DNA of 64,000 nt. It comes from Candidatus Pantoea edessiphila (lineage in GTDB: Bacteria > Pseudomonadota > Gammaproteobacteria > Enterobacterales > Enterobacteriaceae). A program made the position numbers and the translations under genes. Shown piece by piece: positions 50,780-61,923 of the stretch. Numbering within the stretch: the stretch's first letter is position 1; every line of letters starts with the position of its first letter. A model generated the notes under the pieces. The model ran no database searches. It saw only the letters and a list, made by a program, of their open reading frames with translations, and was not told the DNA's origin. The DNA lies in NCBI RefSeq assembly GCF_002933335.1, contig NZ_PDKS01000001.1, positions 124,001-188,000 on the forward strand. The letters run 5' to 3'.

Positions 50780-50816
50780 ATAATAAATTACAAAGTAAAT
50801 TTTTAGTTAAAATAAT

Positions 50817-52667
50817 CTATTGATTTACTATATTACAATTTAAACAAAAAGCATATTGGTTTTGTGGATCATCTAAATTATCTAAAAAATTATACTGCTT
50901 AGCTATATTATTAATTATAGGAGTATTAAATCTATCCTTTAATAAATTAAATAATATATTACTAATAGAAGCATTATTGGACATTAAATCAATTATGGTA
51001 GAATTATCTTGGTACCAAATCAATTTAGGATTAGTAACATTACCTAATTCTTGTGCTTTTTTTACTGCATCATCAAAATCACCTAACGCATCTACTAAAC
51101 CATTTTGTTTAGCATCTGTGCCTACCCATATTCTTCCTTGTGCTAACGCATCGATTTGTTTGAAAGTTTTTTTGCGAGAATGTGCCACCAGATTAACAAA
51201 TCTATCATATCCTTTTTGTATGCTAAGCTGCATTAGCTCATGAACTTCTTTAGGAAGAGGTTGAGTTATAAATGTTTTTGCAAAAGGAGAAGTGCTAACA
51301 CCGTCTGCGTGTATTCCAATAATATCCAAGCTTTTTTCTACTGTATTAATTAAACCAAAAATACCAATAGAACCAGTTAAAGTATTTGGGTTGGCTATTA
51401 TATAATCAGCTGGAGTAGAAATCCAATAACCTCCGGATGCTGCTATATTACCCATAGAGACAACTATAGGCTTTACTCTATGTAAAGCTAACAATTCTTG
51501 ACGAATTACCTCTGAAGCTAATACACTACCTCCAGGACTATTAACATATAAAATAACAGATTTAATATTTGGATTTAATCGTACATTTTTTATATGATCA
51601 ATAATATTATTACTAATAAAACTATTTGGGTTTGAAACATTATTTACAATAGGACCATTAATCATGATAACTGCTATGTTTGGTTTTTGATTATTTACCT
51701 TAGTTCTGTAAGAGTAAATACTGGTATTATAATATTGATTAGTTCTAGAGTTATAACCAAATTTTTTTTCTAGTACTTTTTCTATAGATTCTTGGGATGC
51801 AATATAATCAACTAAATTTCTATCCAAAGCATATTTTGCTGTATCACCATTAAATTTTTTTAATTTTGAAATTATTTTTTGAGCACTTGGAAAAACTTGT
51901 TTTACGTCAACATTCCGATTATAAGCAACTTCAGATAAATAATTTTTCCATATTGTATTAATCCATTGGTTATCAGCTTGACGCACTTTATCTGACATCT
52001 TATCTGATAAAAATGGTTCAACAGCCGATTTGTAAGTACCTACTCTAAATACATGTGGCGTAATTTTTAATCTCTTTAACAGAGAATGATAGTATAAAGT
52101 ATTGGTTGCAAAACCCCTTAAATCTACTGCACCTAGAGGAGACAAATAAATTTTATTAGCAAAACTAGCAAGGTAATATTGTGATTGATTATAATTGTTA
52201 CCTGTTGCATAAACAGGTTTACCAGCTGAACGAAATTCAGTCAATGTCTTTCCAAGATATTGCAATGAAACCTGATCAGCTCCTAAAAAACTTTGTAAAT
52301 CTAGTACAATACCAGTAATATTGTCATCATCTTTTGCTTGACGAATTGCTCGAACTAAATCGAATAATAAATTTTGATGTATATCATATTTTTTATTAAT
52401 TTTACTTAATATCTGATTTTCAATTTTACTTATATAACTATTACCAGATAGTTTATCTACAATGACACCTCTAAGATCTAACTTTAACGCTCCTTTTGTA
52501 ACTGGTATAACATTAATAACATTATGCCTATTCATATGAGATATAAATTTTCCAACAAATATAAATACAACTAATAAAGCAAAATTAAGTATAAATGCTC
52601 TAATGAAATTCAACATATACCATATATATCTAAATATATCAGCTGTTGTTCGCAATAGTCCTTTCAT
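50817..52667 (-). CDS. sppA: Signal peptide peptidase SppA (protease IV)
   Basis: SppA is an inner-membrane serine protease that degrades cleaved signal peptides from the periplasmic side. I place the start at ATG 52667 (MKGLLRTTADIFRYIWYMLNF), which has GGAG 6 bases upstream and gives 616 aa (E. coli 618). Upstream in-frame ATGs are less likely. One transmembrane helix lies at about 22-42. The tandem protease domains carry the catalytic lysine in VGTYKSAVEPF near 205 and the serine in NIAASGGYWIS near 400. The end DPQNQYAFCLNC is conserved. Confidence 0.95.
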   Translation of the reverse strand: MKGLLRTTADIFRYIWYMLNFIRAFILNFALLVVFIFVGKFISHMNRHNVINVIPVTKGALKLDLRGVIVDKLSGNSYISKIENQILSKINKKYDIHQNLLFDLVRAIRQAKDDDNITGIVLDLQSFLGADQVSLQYLGKTLTEFRSAGKPVYATGNNYNQSQYYLASFANKIYLSPLGAVDLRGFATNTLYYHSLLKRLKITPHVFRVGTYKSAVEPFLSDKMSDKVRQADNQWINTIWKNYLSEVAYNRNVDVKQVFPSAQKIISKLKKFNGDTAKYALDRNLVDYIASQESIEKVLEKKFGYNSRTNQYYNTSIYSYRTKVNNQKPNIAVIMINGPIVNNVSNPNSFISNNIIDHIKNVRLNPNIKSVILYVNSPGGSVLASEVIRQELLALHRVKPIVVSMGNIAASGGYWISTPADYIIANPNTLTGSIGIFGLINTVEKSLDIIGIHADGVSTSPFAKTFITQPLPKEVHELMQLSIQKGYDRFVNLVAHSRKKTFKQIDALAQGRIWVGTDAKQNGLVDALGDFDDAVKKAQELGNVTNPKLIWYQDNSTIIDLMSNNASISNILFNLLKDRFNTPIINNIAKQYNFLDNLDDPQNQYAFCLNCNIVNQ

Positions 52668-52813
52668 AAAGGTCTCCATTATAAAACAATCAAATATTAA
52701 TAAATTATCCAAGAATTATTGAATTAAATAATTTATTGAAAATTTTTATATTAATAAATAATTTCATATTAAATATCATGTAATATTATAATTAATATCT
52801 AACACTAAAATAA

Positions 52814-53620
52814 CTAAAATTGAAATTTCAACCAAACAGGAGCATGATCGGACGATTTATCCATGCTTCTTATAGCATAATCGATACCAGTTGCAATACA
52901 ATAAGATGCTAATTCTTTAGTTACAAGTAATAAGTCAATACGAAGTCCGCGATTTTCATAAAATCCTTTAGAACGATAATCAAACCAAGAAAAACAATTA
53001 TTAATTTTTGGATGTTGTTGTCTCCAAATATCAATCATACCAACCTTAAATAAGCTACTGATCCATTCTCTTTCTTCAGGAAGGAAACCACATTTACCCA
53101 TTTGCAACCATCTTTTTCTATTTTGCTCACCAATTCCAATATCAAGATCGGTGCCAGTAATATTAATATCTCCCATAATCAAAACAAATTTATTCATTAT
53201 TAGTATTTCTAATAAATAATTTCTTAAATCGCAAAAAAATTTCTTTTTAGCTGAAAATTTTGTAGGATGATTGCGGTTTTCACCCTGAGGAAAGTATCCA
53301 TTGATCACAACAATATTACCAATAGGGCTAGGTATCTCTACTATTATTAGTCTGCGTTCAGAATATATATTATCAGTTGGAAATCCTTTTAATATTGTAA
53401 CTGGCATTATTTTAGTAAATATTGCAACACCGTAGTGTTTTTTTTGACCATAGTAAAAAAATTCATAACCTAAATTCATTAAATCTCTAATTGGAAACAT
53501 AGTATCATCTACTTTTGTTTCCTGTAATCCTATTATATCAGGTGTGTGAAATTTTATTATCTCTTTAAGCTGATGTATTCTAGCCCTTAATCCATTGATA
53601 TTAAAAGAAACAATCTTCAT
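52814..53620 (-). CDS. xthA: Exodeoxyribonuclease III
   Basis: XthA is the main AP endonuclease and 3'-phosphodiesterase of base excision repair. The 268-residue length equals E. coli. Active-site segments are [15 protein letters not shown], the [12 protein letters not shown] loop, [34 protein letters not shown] and the final SDHAPVW with the catalytic Asp-His pair. One conservative change is visible: MGDMNI is MGDINI here. Monocistronic. Confidence 0.97.
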   Translation of the reverse strand: MKIVSFNINGLRARIHQLKEIIKFHTPDIIGLQETKVDDTMFPIRDLMNLGYEFFYYGQKKHYGVAIFTKIMPVTILKGFPTDNIYSERRLIIVEIPSPIGNIVVINGYFPQGENRNHPTKFSAKKKFFCDLRNYLLEILIMNKFVLIMGDINITGTDLDIGIGEQNRKRWLQMGKCGFLPEEREWISSLFKVGMIDIWRQQHPKINNCFSWFDYRSKGFYENRGLRIDLLLVTKELASYCIATGIDYAIRSMDKSSDHAPVWLKFQF

Positions 53621-54184
53621 AATATCTCTTGTTTAATAATTAATTTAAGTTTATCAGTTATATGTATAATAAATGTTATTACATAATTGATATAAAAATA
53701 TTATCGTTAATTTCATCATATTTTATTATGAATAATTTAACATATTAACGTTTCCATAAATAAAAAATACATTTGTTATATTTAATAATAAACCATAATA
53801 TATCATAAAGAATAAGTAATTACTTATAATTGTTTATTTTATAGTAACTAATATGTAGCAAATATAATTAAGATAATTATTTATTATCAAGCAGATTTAT
53901 TATAAATTTGCTTGATTGCTCAATCATGTATTATTAAATATAATAAATACTTGTTAAAATATATCCAAACTCAAATTAGTAATAATGTGTAGTATTTAAG
54001 TCAAATTATCTTAAAACAATTTAAATAAATATTATTGATTGATGAAATTAATTATTATTTTAAATTTATTTGTAATAATAATTATCTTGATAATTATTGT
54101 ATAATTACTTTAATACTATCTGATAATAATAATTAGAGTTATTATAAGAACATGTTCGTTATTATTAAATCAATAATATGTTAT
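53621..54184. other. AT-rich spacer with small palindromes
   Basis: Between xthA and cls, 564 bases with no gene recognised. Two palindromes are visible. One is ATCAAGCAGATTTA (53886-53899) with TAAATTTGCTTGAT (53903-53916), which pairs with one G-U. The other is a perfect 10-bp pair AATAATTATC (54077-54086) and GATAATTATT (54089-54098). Neither is followed by a clear T run on either strand; the second may end cls transcription. Confidence 0.4.
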
Positions 54185-55644
54185 TTATAACAAGGGGCTA
54201 AACAAATAAAACATCATTTCTAAAAACTTTTTCCAAAATGCACGTTTTGACCAAATTTGCTTGTCTATCAAACGAGAATTAGCAATATACTTATCTTGTA
54301 AGCAAGATACATTTTTACTAAAACTATAATCATCTACAATTAAAGTTATTTCAAAATTAAGCCATATACTTCTCATATCTAAATTAAACGTTCCTAAAAG
54401 CGTTAATTGTTTGTCTACTAATACACTTTTAGTATGTAGCAATCCTCCTTCGAATTGATAAATATTTACACCTGCTTCTAATAATTCACTGAAAAAAGCG
54501 CGACTAGCCCAGCTAACTAATATAGAATCATTGTAAAGAGGAAGTACAATAGCAACATTGACACCTCTTAATGCTGCTGTACAAATCGCACGCAATAAAT
54601 CTTCGCTAGGAATAAAATAGGGTGTAGTCATAATCAAATGTTCTCGAGCAGAATAGACAGCTGTTAAAAGCAATTGATGCATCATATCTTTAGGAAAAAC
54701 AGGACCAGAAGCAACTACATGTGCAATACAAGAATTTTTTTCATTTAATGTTGTTTTTTTATTTGTTTTGTAAAATGATGAAATACGATTTCCGGTTTCT
54801 ATTTCCCAATCACTGTTGAATATAATACTGATTAATGCAGAAACAGGACCTTCTATACGCACCATTAAATCAATCCACTTTCCAACACCGATATGCTGTT
54901 TAAAGAAACAAGGATCAACTAAATTCATACTACCAGTATAAGCAGTATAATTGTCTATTAATACCAATTTGCGATGTTGACGAAGATCCATTCTACGTAA
55001 AAAACACTGTAATATATTTATTTTTAAAGCTTCTATTACCTCAATACCTGCATTACGCATTTTTTTTGCCCAGTGACTATGAAAAAATGATATACTTCCT
55101 GCTGAATCTAATATAAGTCGACATTTTACCCCTCGATAAGATGCTTTAATTAATGATTCAGCTACTTCATCAGCTAATCCACCTGGATGCCATATATAAA
55201 ATATCATCTTTATATTATGACGTGCAATTTTAATATCGTTAATTAATGATTTTATAGCATCATTAGCATCAGATATTAATTGTATATTGTTACCTTTAAT
55301 ACCAGGGATACCTTGTCTTTCGCTACATAATTGAAATAAAGAATGTGCTGCATTGCTATGTGCTGTAGTGAAAATTTCTCCATGTTTTTTTAGTTTTTTA
55401 AGAAAATCATTTGTATGAATCCACGTAGAACGTGTTCTTTTAATTCTGATTCTTTCCAGATACAATTCACCAAACGACAAATAGGTGATTATACCTAATA
55501 CAGGAAGAACATAAATAGCTAGCAACCAAGCCATTGATAAGTTAACTTCTTGGCGTCTCATTAATATACGGAATGTAATATTAGCTACTAATAACCAGTA
55601 AATACACAGAAAAAAAAATCTATAATATTATAGAAACTAATCAT
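54185..55644 (-). CDS. cls: Cardiolipin synthase A, with a one-base frameshift in an A9 run near the start
   Basis: ClsA joins two phosphatidylglycerols into cardiolipin at the inner membrane. From ATG 55561 downward, 458 residues are open. They have a membrane segment at about 9-28 and two PLD catalytic motifs, [20 protein letters not shown] near residue 190 and [20 protein letters not shown] near 370. The end FYLFSPLL is conserved. The normal N-terminus lies upstream: ATG 55644 reads MISFYNIID. The codons just before 55561 read [16 protein letters not shown], aligning to E. coli LGYWLLIAGVTLRIL. The two parts are out of frame by one base at nine A residues (55610-55618). With ten the match to E. 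coli spacing is exact. Either the internal ATG is used, losing the first membrane helix, or slippage restores the full protein. Confidence 0.88.
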
Positions 55645-56100
55645 TAATTTAATATCCTATTAATACTGTAATTTATAAGATATAATTTATAAATATTTAT
55701 TAGCAACAGTATACTTCAGAGTACAAAACTAATTATCATCAATCTATAATTAGTTTTAATACTGAAATTTGCGATTTGAATAAATTTTTAGATTACAAAT
55801 ATAAAAACATAAATATTATTTATTAGTCAATATTGATTAAAGCTGTAATAATAATAAATTTCATATAATATAACAATTATTATTCTTATGTTTTATTAAA
55901 ATCAAAATTAAATAAAATCATTAAAATAATCAGAAACACAGAAAGTAATTATAATACATATATTGTGCAATATTTTCCGCACAAATATTGTTTTAATAAA
56001 GTAATTCATTATTAATTGATTTATTACAAAATATAATATATCACTAATCGGTGGTATTACTCTACTATAAATCTATTAATTAAATAGGTATAGAATCTAT
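55645..56100. other. Spacer between cls and yciC
   Basis: This stretch of 456 AT-rich bases has no recognisable gene; E. coli keeps tonB, yciA and others here, all absent. A hairpin CAATATTT (55968-55975) with AAATATTG (55983-55990), loop TCCGCAC, followed on the plus strand by TTTT, lies 111 bases past the yciC stop. It may mark the end of the trp-yciC transcript. Confidence 0.4.
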
Positions 56101-56847
56101 TTATTCAATATGATTTAACAAAATGTAAAATCTATAAAAATAAATAATCAAAAATGCTAAAACAAGATTATTACAAAAAAGAAATAAAAATGGGATAATA
56201 TTTTTTGAAAAAACTGTCATAGGAGAGAAAAACATAACAAGAATAATTTTAGTTAAAAACCAAAAAGTAATTGCAGGAGCAATTATGTTTATATTTTTTA
56301 ATACTATACATATGCTATGTTTTATAGATGTATAAATATCTACTCTATCATGAACCAATATTATAGGAGCAATTGATAATAAAGCAGTTAGTAAAATTCC
56401 TGGAAAAACTAAAATTAAAAAACCAATTTGAATGATTAAATTTAATATTAATACTAATATTGTCAATTTTGGTAATATTATAATAATTTTATGAATAGCT
56501 GCCAACAAAGTAGTTGTTTTTTTTTCAGATACAGCAGCAATTAGATATAATATACTCCCTAATAATATAGAATTACCTGTTAATACAGCAATACTAATGA
56601 ATATAAAAGTAGCTATTAGTTTATATTTTTGTTCAGTTGATTGACTATTTATATTATTTAAAGATGAAGATTTACTTATATTATCATGCTCAGAAAACGT
56701 TAATTGTTTTTTACCAAAATGAGCAAAAAAATGTACCATAATAGTAGTAGTTGATGTAGCTAATATAGCAATAAATATTAAATTAAATAATTGATTTCGA
56801 AAAAAACACTTGCTTTCACAGTATAATGATTTTGCCGTGATATGCAT
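56101..56847 (-). CDS. yciC: YciC, UPF0259 family inner-membrane protein
   Basis: The 248-residue protein matches E. coli YciC (247 aa), starting MHITAKSLYCESKCFFRNQLF. Six hydrophobic segments are apparent. The LPKLTILVLILNLIIQIGFLI region (in two parts), VFPGILLTALLSIAPIILVHD and the end FYRFYILL align well. The loop after the first membrane segment is low-complexity. The function is unknown. It lies 77 bases after trpA on the same strand, as the map neighbour of the trp operon in E. coli, and may be co-transcribed. Confidence 0.9.
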   Translation of the reverse strand: MHITAKSLYCESKCFFRNQLFNLIFIAILATSTTTIMVHFFAHFGKKQLTFSEHDNISKSSSLNNINSQSTEQKYKLIATFIFISIAVLTGNSILLGSILYLIAAVSEKKTTTLLAAIHKIIIILPKLTILVLILNLIIQIGFLILVFPGILLTALLSIAPIILVHDRVDIYTSIKHSICIVLKNINIIAPAITFWFLTKIILVMFFSPMTVFSKNIIPFLFLFCNNLVLAFLIIYFYRFYILLNHIE

Positions 56848-56924
56848 AAAAATCCCTTATTATTTTAGATACTAATCTTTGATCATGTTTGTTGGCAATT
56901 TCTTTTATAAAGATCATGCAAGTA

Positions 56925-57737
56925 TTAACAAAATTTAATGCTAGCAGATTTAAATTTAGTTGCCATAATTTTTATCTCTCTGAGCATTATATCAATTGTA
57001 TTAAAATAATCTTCGATAATTTTTATTAATGCGGAACCAACAATTATACCATCAATTCCTGAAGCAATAATTTGTTTTACTTGATTATCATCATAGATAC
57101 CAAATCCCTGTATCAATGGGGAAGATTTATATGAATGTAATTTATCTATCACTATTTTAGGGGTTAAATTAGCTGGTTTTTCAATACCAGTTACTCCTGT
57201 ACGTGATAATAAATAAATATATCCATAACTTTGTGTTGCAATCTTATATAACAGGTCATCACTAGGATTTGGCGGACAAATAAATATTTGATCTATACCA
57301 TGATATAATGCTGTTTCTCTAAAGGGTTTAGATTCTTCTATAGGTAAATCAGCAATTAATATGGAATCCACACCCAATTTAGAGCAATTAATATAAAAAT
57401 TTTCGATTCCTCTAGAGAAAACAAGATTAGCATATATTAATAAACCTATAGGTAATTGGAAATATTTATGCCGTATTTTGGAAATCATTTCAAAGCATTG
57501 TATAACAGTATTACCTGCGTTTAATGCTCGAAAATTAGAATTTTGAATAATAGGACCATCAGCTAGCGGATCTGAAAAAGGTATTCCTAATTCTAAAGCA
57601 TCTGCTCCAGCTAAAATCAATGTATCTATAATTTTTAATGATATTTCTGGAGTTGGATCTCCTAACACGATAAAAGGCAAGAATGCTCCTTGCTTATTAT
57701 TTTTTAGTTTGTTAAAAAGTTGTTTATAACGTTTCAT
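56925..57737 (-). CDS. trpA: Tryptophan synthase alpha subunit
   Basis: TrpA cleaves indole-3-glycerol phosphate and channels indole to TrpB. The 270-residue TIM barrel (E. coli 268) has the catalytic glutamate in ADALELGIPFSDPLADGP near residue 49 and the catalytic aspartate in ILIADLPIEES near 130, replacing the Asp60 region SDP as usual. The phosphate-binding loops are LLSRTGVTG and GIIVGSALIKII. It follows trpB after 9 bases and completes the pathway. Confidence 0.97.
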   Translation of the reverse strand: MKRYKQLFNKLKNNKQGAFLPFIVLGDPTPEISLKIIDTLILAGADALELGIPFSDPLADGPIIQNSNFRALNAGNTVIQCFEMISKIRHKYFQLPIGLLIYANLVFSRGIENFYINCSKLGVDSILIADLPIEESKPFRETALYHGIDQIFICPPNPSDDLLYKIATQSYGYIYLLSRTGVTGIEKPANLTPKIVIDKLHSYKSSPLIQGFGIYDDNQVKQIIASGIDGIIVGSALIKIIEDYFNTIDIMLREIKIMATKFKSASIKFC

Positions 57738-57746
57738 TATATATCC

Positions 57747-58931
57747 TTATGGAATTGTACTAGATCGATTTTTGACAACAGAAATATCCTTATCACCTCT
57801 ACCAGAAAGATTTACTACTAAAAGTTGTTCTTTTTGCGGGTTTAAAGTAATAAGTTTCAATGCATATGCTAAAGCATGTGATGATTCTAGAGCAGGAATA
57901 ATTCCTTCTAAGGTACATAATTTTTTAAACGCTACTAATGCTTCCTGATCCGTAATAGATACATAATTGGCACGTCCTATGCTATTTAAATATGCAAGTT
58001 CAGGACCCACCGCTGGAAAATCTAAACCTGCAGAAATAGAATAAGATTGTTTTATTTGTCCTTCATCAGTCTGCATTATAGGTGATTTCATACCGAAGTA
58101 TATGCCTGTTCTCCCATGTTTTAATGCTGCACCATGTTTACCCGATTTAATACCTTGACCAGCGGGTTCAACACCAATTAATTCTACATGTTTATCTTTA
58201 ATAAAATCTGAAAAAATACCTATTGCATTTGATCCACCACCTACACATGCAATAATTTTATCTGGCAATCGATTCTTTTTCTTCAAAATTTGTTCTTTGG
58301 CTTCTTTACCAATTATACTCTGAAATTCGCGAACTATGGTTGGGAACGGATGGGGACCTGCAGCCGTACCAATTATATAGTGTGTGTCATGGTAACTATC
58401 AGTCCATTCACGTAATACCTCATTACAGGCATCCTTTAGGGTTGCAGAACCATTGTGAACTGGAATGACCTTGGCTCCCATAAGATGCATTCGCGTTACA
58501 TTAGGTTGTTGACGTTCTATATCCTTAGAACCCATATAAATACAACACTGCATATCTAGTAATGCACATGTTAATGCTACTGATACACCATGTTGTCCAG
58601 CACCAGTTTCTGCAATAATTCTAGTTTTACCCATACGTTTAGCTAATAAACCTTGACCCAAAACTTGATTGGTTTTGTGAGCTCCTCCATGTAACAAATC
58701 CTCACGTTTTAAATATAGACACGTTTTTGTGCCTTTTGTTAAATTTTTACATAATGTTAATGGAGTAGGACGACCAGCATAACTTTTTAGCAACTCATCA
58801 AACTCAAATTTAAAATTATCATCATGGTCTGCATCAATAAATGCTTTCTCGAGTTGTAAAAGCGCTGACATTAATATTTGGGGTATATACATACCTCCAA
58901 ATTCACCAAAATAAGGATTCAATAAAGTCAT
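57747..58931 (-). CDS. trpB: Tryptophan synthase beta subunit
   Basis: TrpB is the PLP enzyme that condenses indole with serine to give tryptophan. The 394-residue protein (E. coli 397) has [17 protein letters not shown] at the start, the PLP lysine in [15 protein letters not shown] near residue 87, [14 protein letters not shown], the phosphate loop [12 protein letters not shown] and the C-terminal LSGRGDKDI. It is well conserved and complete. It starts 36 bases after trpCF. Confidence 0.98.
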   Translation of the reverse strand: MTLLNPYFGEFGGMYIPQILMSALLQLEKAFIDADHDDNFKFEFDELLKSYAGRPTPLTLCKNLTKGTKTCLYLKREDLLHGGAHKTNQVLGQGLLAKRMGKTRIIAETGAGQHGVSVALTCALLDMQCCIYMGSKDIERQQPNVTRMHLMGAKVIPVHNGSATLKDACNEVLREWTDSYHDTHYIIGTAAGPHPFPTIVREFQSIIGKEAKEQILKKKNRLPDKIIACVGGGSNAIGIFSDFIKDKHVELIGVEPAGQGIKSGKHGAALKHGRTGIYFGMKSPIMQTDEGQIKQSYSISAGLDFPAVGPELAYLNSIGRANYVSITDQEALVAFKKLCTLEGIIPALESSHALAYALKLITLNPQKEQLLVVNLSGRGDKDISVVKNRSSTIP

Positions 58932-58967
58932 TGTTATATATCCTTTGAAATCAATGTAATATTAAAA

Positions 58968-60335
58968 CTAATAATCACGAAGTATTTTAAATATGGATTG
59001 AATTTTATTTACATCTTTGATACCAGGTGCACTTTCAACACCTGAATTAAAATCAAGCCCTGAACAACCTATTTTAGATGCTACCATACAATTACTAATA
59101 TTTAGTCCTCCGGCTAACATTACATTGTTAAGTTCTTGATCTTTTAATAAATTCCAATTAAATTTTTTTCCTGAACCACCATGTTCATTATCAAACAAGT
59201 ATAAATCAACCCCTGATAAATCACGTTTAGGAATTTTATCCGATATACTTAGTGCTTTCCATATTTGTGTATCAGAAGGCAAATAATGACGTAATTTAAC
59301 AATGAAATCTTGATTTTCGTCTCCATTTAACTGAATAGCTGCTAGACCTAATTTATTAGTATCTTCTACGATTTCATTAATTTTAGCATTCTTATATACT
59401 CCTACATATTGAAGAGGTGGGGTATGAGTAATAATTCTTTTTGCTTGTATAGAGTTAATCTTACGGGGAGAACCATCAACGAAAATTAATCCGCCAAAAA
59501 TAGCACCAGCATTATATGCTGCATATGCGTCTTCAGAACGAGAAAGCCCACAAATCTTATTGTTACCTAATAACATCCGACGTACTGCTAGTTCTAAGTT
59601 ATCTTCTTCCATCAGCTTAGAACCAATTAAAAATCCATTAACTAAATGGCTGAATTTTCTAATATTAGAATAGCTATCTATACCAGATTCACTAATGACT
59701 ATTATCTCGCTATTTGATATGGATGCAACTAATTCACGTGTGCGTTCTAAATCAACTGATAAATCTTGGAAACTGCGATTATTAATACCTATTACTTTAG
59801 CTTTTAGAGCAATAGCACGTTCAATTTCTTTCTGATTGCTTACTTCTGTTAAGATTCCCATATTTAATTCATTAGCAATGGCTGCAAATTGACAATATTT
59901 TTCATCATCTAAAATTGATAACATTAGCAAAACAGCATCTGCATAATAATTACGTGCTAAATAAATTTGATAAGGATCAATAATAAAATCTTTACAAAGA
60001 ACTGGTTGTTTAATTACAGAACTAACTACTGAAAGGAAAGAAAAATCTCCTTGAAAATATTTTTCATCAGTTAAAACAGAAACTACTGATGCATAATGTC
60101 TATAAATTCTGGCTATTTTTAAAGGATTAAAACCTTTCCTAATTAATCCTTTAGATGGAGATGCTTTTTTACACTCAAGAATAAATTTGGTGTTTGTACC
60201 TTTTAGTGCATCATAAAAATTACGAATCGAAGATTTAATTTTTTTTTGGAAACTGCTAATTGGTTGTTTTTTTTTACGAGTTTCAATCCAAACAATTTTG
60301 TCTTGAATAATTTTATTTAACACAGTACCTTGCAT
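58968..60335 (-). CDS. trpCF: Bifunctional indole-3-glycerol-phosphate synthase / phosphoribosylanthranilate isomerase
   Basis: The enteric TrpC-TrpF fusion, 455 aa (E. coli 453). The N-terminal IGPS barrel (about 1-255) has FILECKKASPSKGLIR, VSVLTDEKYFQGDFSFL, LCKDFIIDPYQIY, IGINNRSFQDLSVDL and ISESGID. The C-terminal PRAI barrel (about 257-455) starts ICGLSRSEDAYAA, where the catalytic cysteine is kept, and has AIQLNGDENQDF and LAGGLNISN. Both halves look complete. It follows trpD after 2 bases. Confidence 0.97.
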   Translation of the reverse strand: MQGTVLNKIIQDKIVWIETRKKKQPISSFQKKIKSSIRNFYDALKGTNTKFILECKKASPSKGLIRKGFNPLKIARIYRHYASVVSVLTDEKYFQGDFSFLSVVSSVIKQPVLCKDFIIDPYQIYLARNYYADAVLLMLSILDDEKYCQFAAIANELNMGILTEVSNQKEIERAIALKAKVIGINNRSFQDLSVDLERTRELVASISNSEIIVISESGIDSYSNIRKFSHLVNGFLIGSKLMEEDNLELAVRRMLLGNNKICGLSRSEDAYAAYNAGAIFGGLIFVDGSPRKINSIQAKRIITHTPPLQYVGVYKNAKINEIVEDTNKLGLAAIQLNGDENQDFIVKLRHYLPSDTQIWKALSISDKIPKRDLSGVDLYLFDNEHGGSGKKFNWNLLKDQELNNVMLAGGLNISNCMVASKIGCSGLDFNSGVESAPGIKDVNKIQSIFKILRDY

Positions 60336-60337
60336 AG

Positions 60338-61339
60338 TTATCCTCTTGATGCTAAAGCTAATAAAAGTTTATATACTTGACCACTATGGATTATATTGAG
60401 TGCATGTTGTGCATTATCACGTAAATTTTCATATCCAAAAATTTTAAGTAGCAGAGCTACATTAGCTGCTATAGTTTCTTCATGTAACGTATTACCATAA
60501 CCTTTGATTAATTTTATAAAACTATTGCAGCTTTCTTCTATTGAATTTACAGTTAATGCTTTTATATTTGAATGATACTTAAATCCAAAATCTTTGGCGG
60601 TTAAATGATATAATGTGATTTTACCATTTTGCAATTCAGCAACATGATTTATATCATGTAATATTACCTCATCCATTCCTCCTCCATGAACTACTATTGC
60701 GCGTTTATATTCCAGAACTTTCAATATATTAATCACTGGTAATAAAAGTTTTGGGCTATATACACCGACAACAGATAAAGGTGGTCTAGCAGGATTAACT
60801 AATGGTCCTAATATATTAAATATGGTACGGGTTTTTAGCTGTTGACGTACTTCAATTGCATGGTAAAAGCCAGTATGATATATTGGTGCAAATATAAAAC
60901 ATATATTTAATTCATCCAGGATTTTACGTGCATTATCTGGTGTAATATTTAAATTAATTCCTAAGGATGTTAATGTTTCAGATGATCCAAAGTTATTTGC
61001 ATTACCTTTACTGCCATGTTTTACTATTTTTAAACCACAAGAAGCAGCTACTAAAGCACTAGCTGTAGAAATATTTAAACTTCGGCTTAGATCTCCACCT
61101 GTTCCTACTATATCTGCAAAAATATATTTTGGGCGAGGGAATGGTTTAGCATTATCTAATAAAGCTTTTACTGCTCCAAGAATTTCTTCTTGACTTTCTC
61201 CTCTTGTTTTCATTGCTATTAAAGCCGCTGTTAGTTGGATTGAACTAAGCTGACCATTAATAATATTTTCAAACAACTGATAACTTTCTAATTTAGTAAG
61301 AATTTTTGATTGATATAATTTTTCTAAAATAACATTCAT
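60338..61339 (-). CDS. trpD: Anthranilate phosphoribosyltransferase
   Basis: TrpD transfers phosphoribosyl from PRPP to anthranilate. The 333-residue protein is a stand-alone enzyme, unlike the E. coli TrpGD fusion. Motifs are ALIAMKTRGESQEEILGA, DIVGTGGDLSRSLNISTASA (PRPP binding), KHGSKGNANNFGSSE, RTIFNILGPLVNPARP and VVHGGGMDEV. It starts 2 bases after the trpG stop, so translation is probably coupled. Confidence 0.96.
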   Translation of the reverse strand: MNVILEKLYQSKILTKLESYQLFENIINGQLSSIQLTAALIAMKTRGESQEEILGAVKALLDNAKPFPRPKYIFADIVGTGGDLSRSLNISTASALVAASCGLKIVKHGSKGNANNFGSSETLTSLGINLNITPDNARKILDELNICFIFAPIYHTGFYHAIEVRQQLKTRTIFNILGPLVNPARPPLSVVGVYSPKLLLPVINILKVLEYKRAIVVHGGGMDEVILHDINHVAELQNGKITLYHLTAKDFGFKYHSNIKALTVNSIEESCNSFIKLIKGYGNTLHEETIAANVALLLKIFGYENLRDNAQHALNIIHSGQVYKLLLALASRG

Positions 61340-61341
61340 GT

Positions 61342-61923
61342 CTATTTATCTAACGCCCAATTTATTGTTTGTTTAATTAATAGTGATCCTTGTACAGTTA
61401 ATATAGACTCAGGATGAAATTGAAACCCACATACTTTGTTTGTATTATGTCTTACTGCCATCACAATATTTCCATATTTAGCATTTATATTAAGACATAC
61501 TGGGATATTATTCCCTATAAGAGAATGATAACGCGCTACTAACATTGGAGTGCTAATATTTCTAAACATAGCTTTACTATCATGATCTATTAAAGAAGTT
61601 TTTCCATGTAAAATTTCCCCAGATTGACAAACATTACCACCATAAAATTCTATGATAGCTTGATGACCTAGACAAATACCTATAATTGGTATATGTTCAG
61701 AAAATATTCTGATTATTTCTAACATGCATCCAGAATCTCTAGGAGATCCAGGACCAGCTGATAAAACAATGATTTGACTTTTTGTGTTTTTAATCTTCTT
61801 GATTAAGAAATCAACAGGAATATTATTCCTATAAACACATACATCATGATTAAAGATTCTTAATTGCTCAACAAAGTTATACGTAAAGGAATCAATATTA
61901 TCAATAAGCATAATATTAGCCAT
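61342..61923 (-). CDS. trpG: Anthranilate synthase glutaminase component
   Basis: TrpG supplies ammonia to TrpE for anthranilate synthesis. The 193-residue class I amidotransferase has LIDNIDSFTYNFVEQLR, VLSAGPGSPRDSG, the nucleophile cysteine in IGICLGHQAI near residue 84 and the His/Glu pair in FQFHPESILT near 168-170. It is not fused to TrpD, in contrast to E. coli but like Serratia. Its start overlaps the trpE stop by one base. Confidence 0.96.
   Translation of the reverse strand: MANIMLIDNIDSFTYNFVEQLRIFNHDVCVYRNNIPVDFLIKKIKNTKSQIIVLSAGPGSPRDSGCMLEIIRIFSEHIPIIGICLGHQAIIEFYGGNVCQSGEILHGKTSLIDHDSKAMFRNISTPMLVARYHSLIGNNIPVCLNINAKYGNIVMAVRHNTNKVCGFQFHPESILTVQGSLLIKQTINWALDK

Noticed and set aside
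53886-53916. Hairpin between xthA and cls as a rho-independent terminator
   Set aside because: The stem is good but no T run follows on either strand, and it is over 260 bases from the nearest stop codon.
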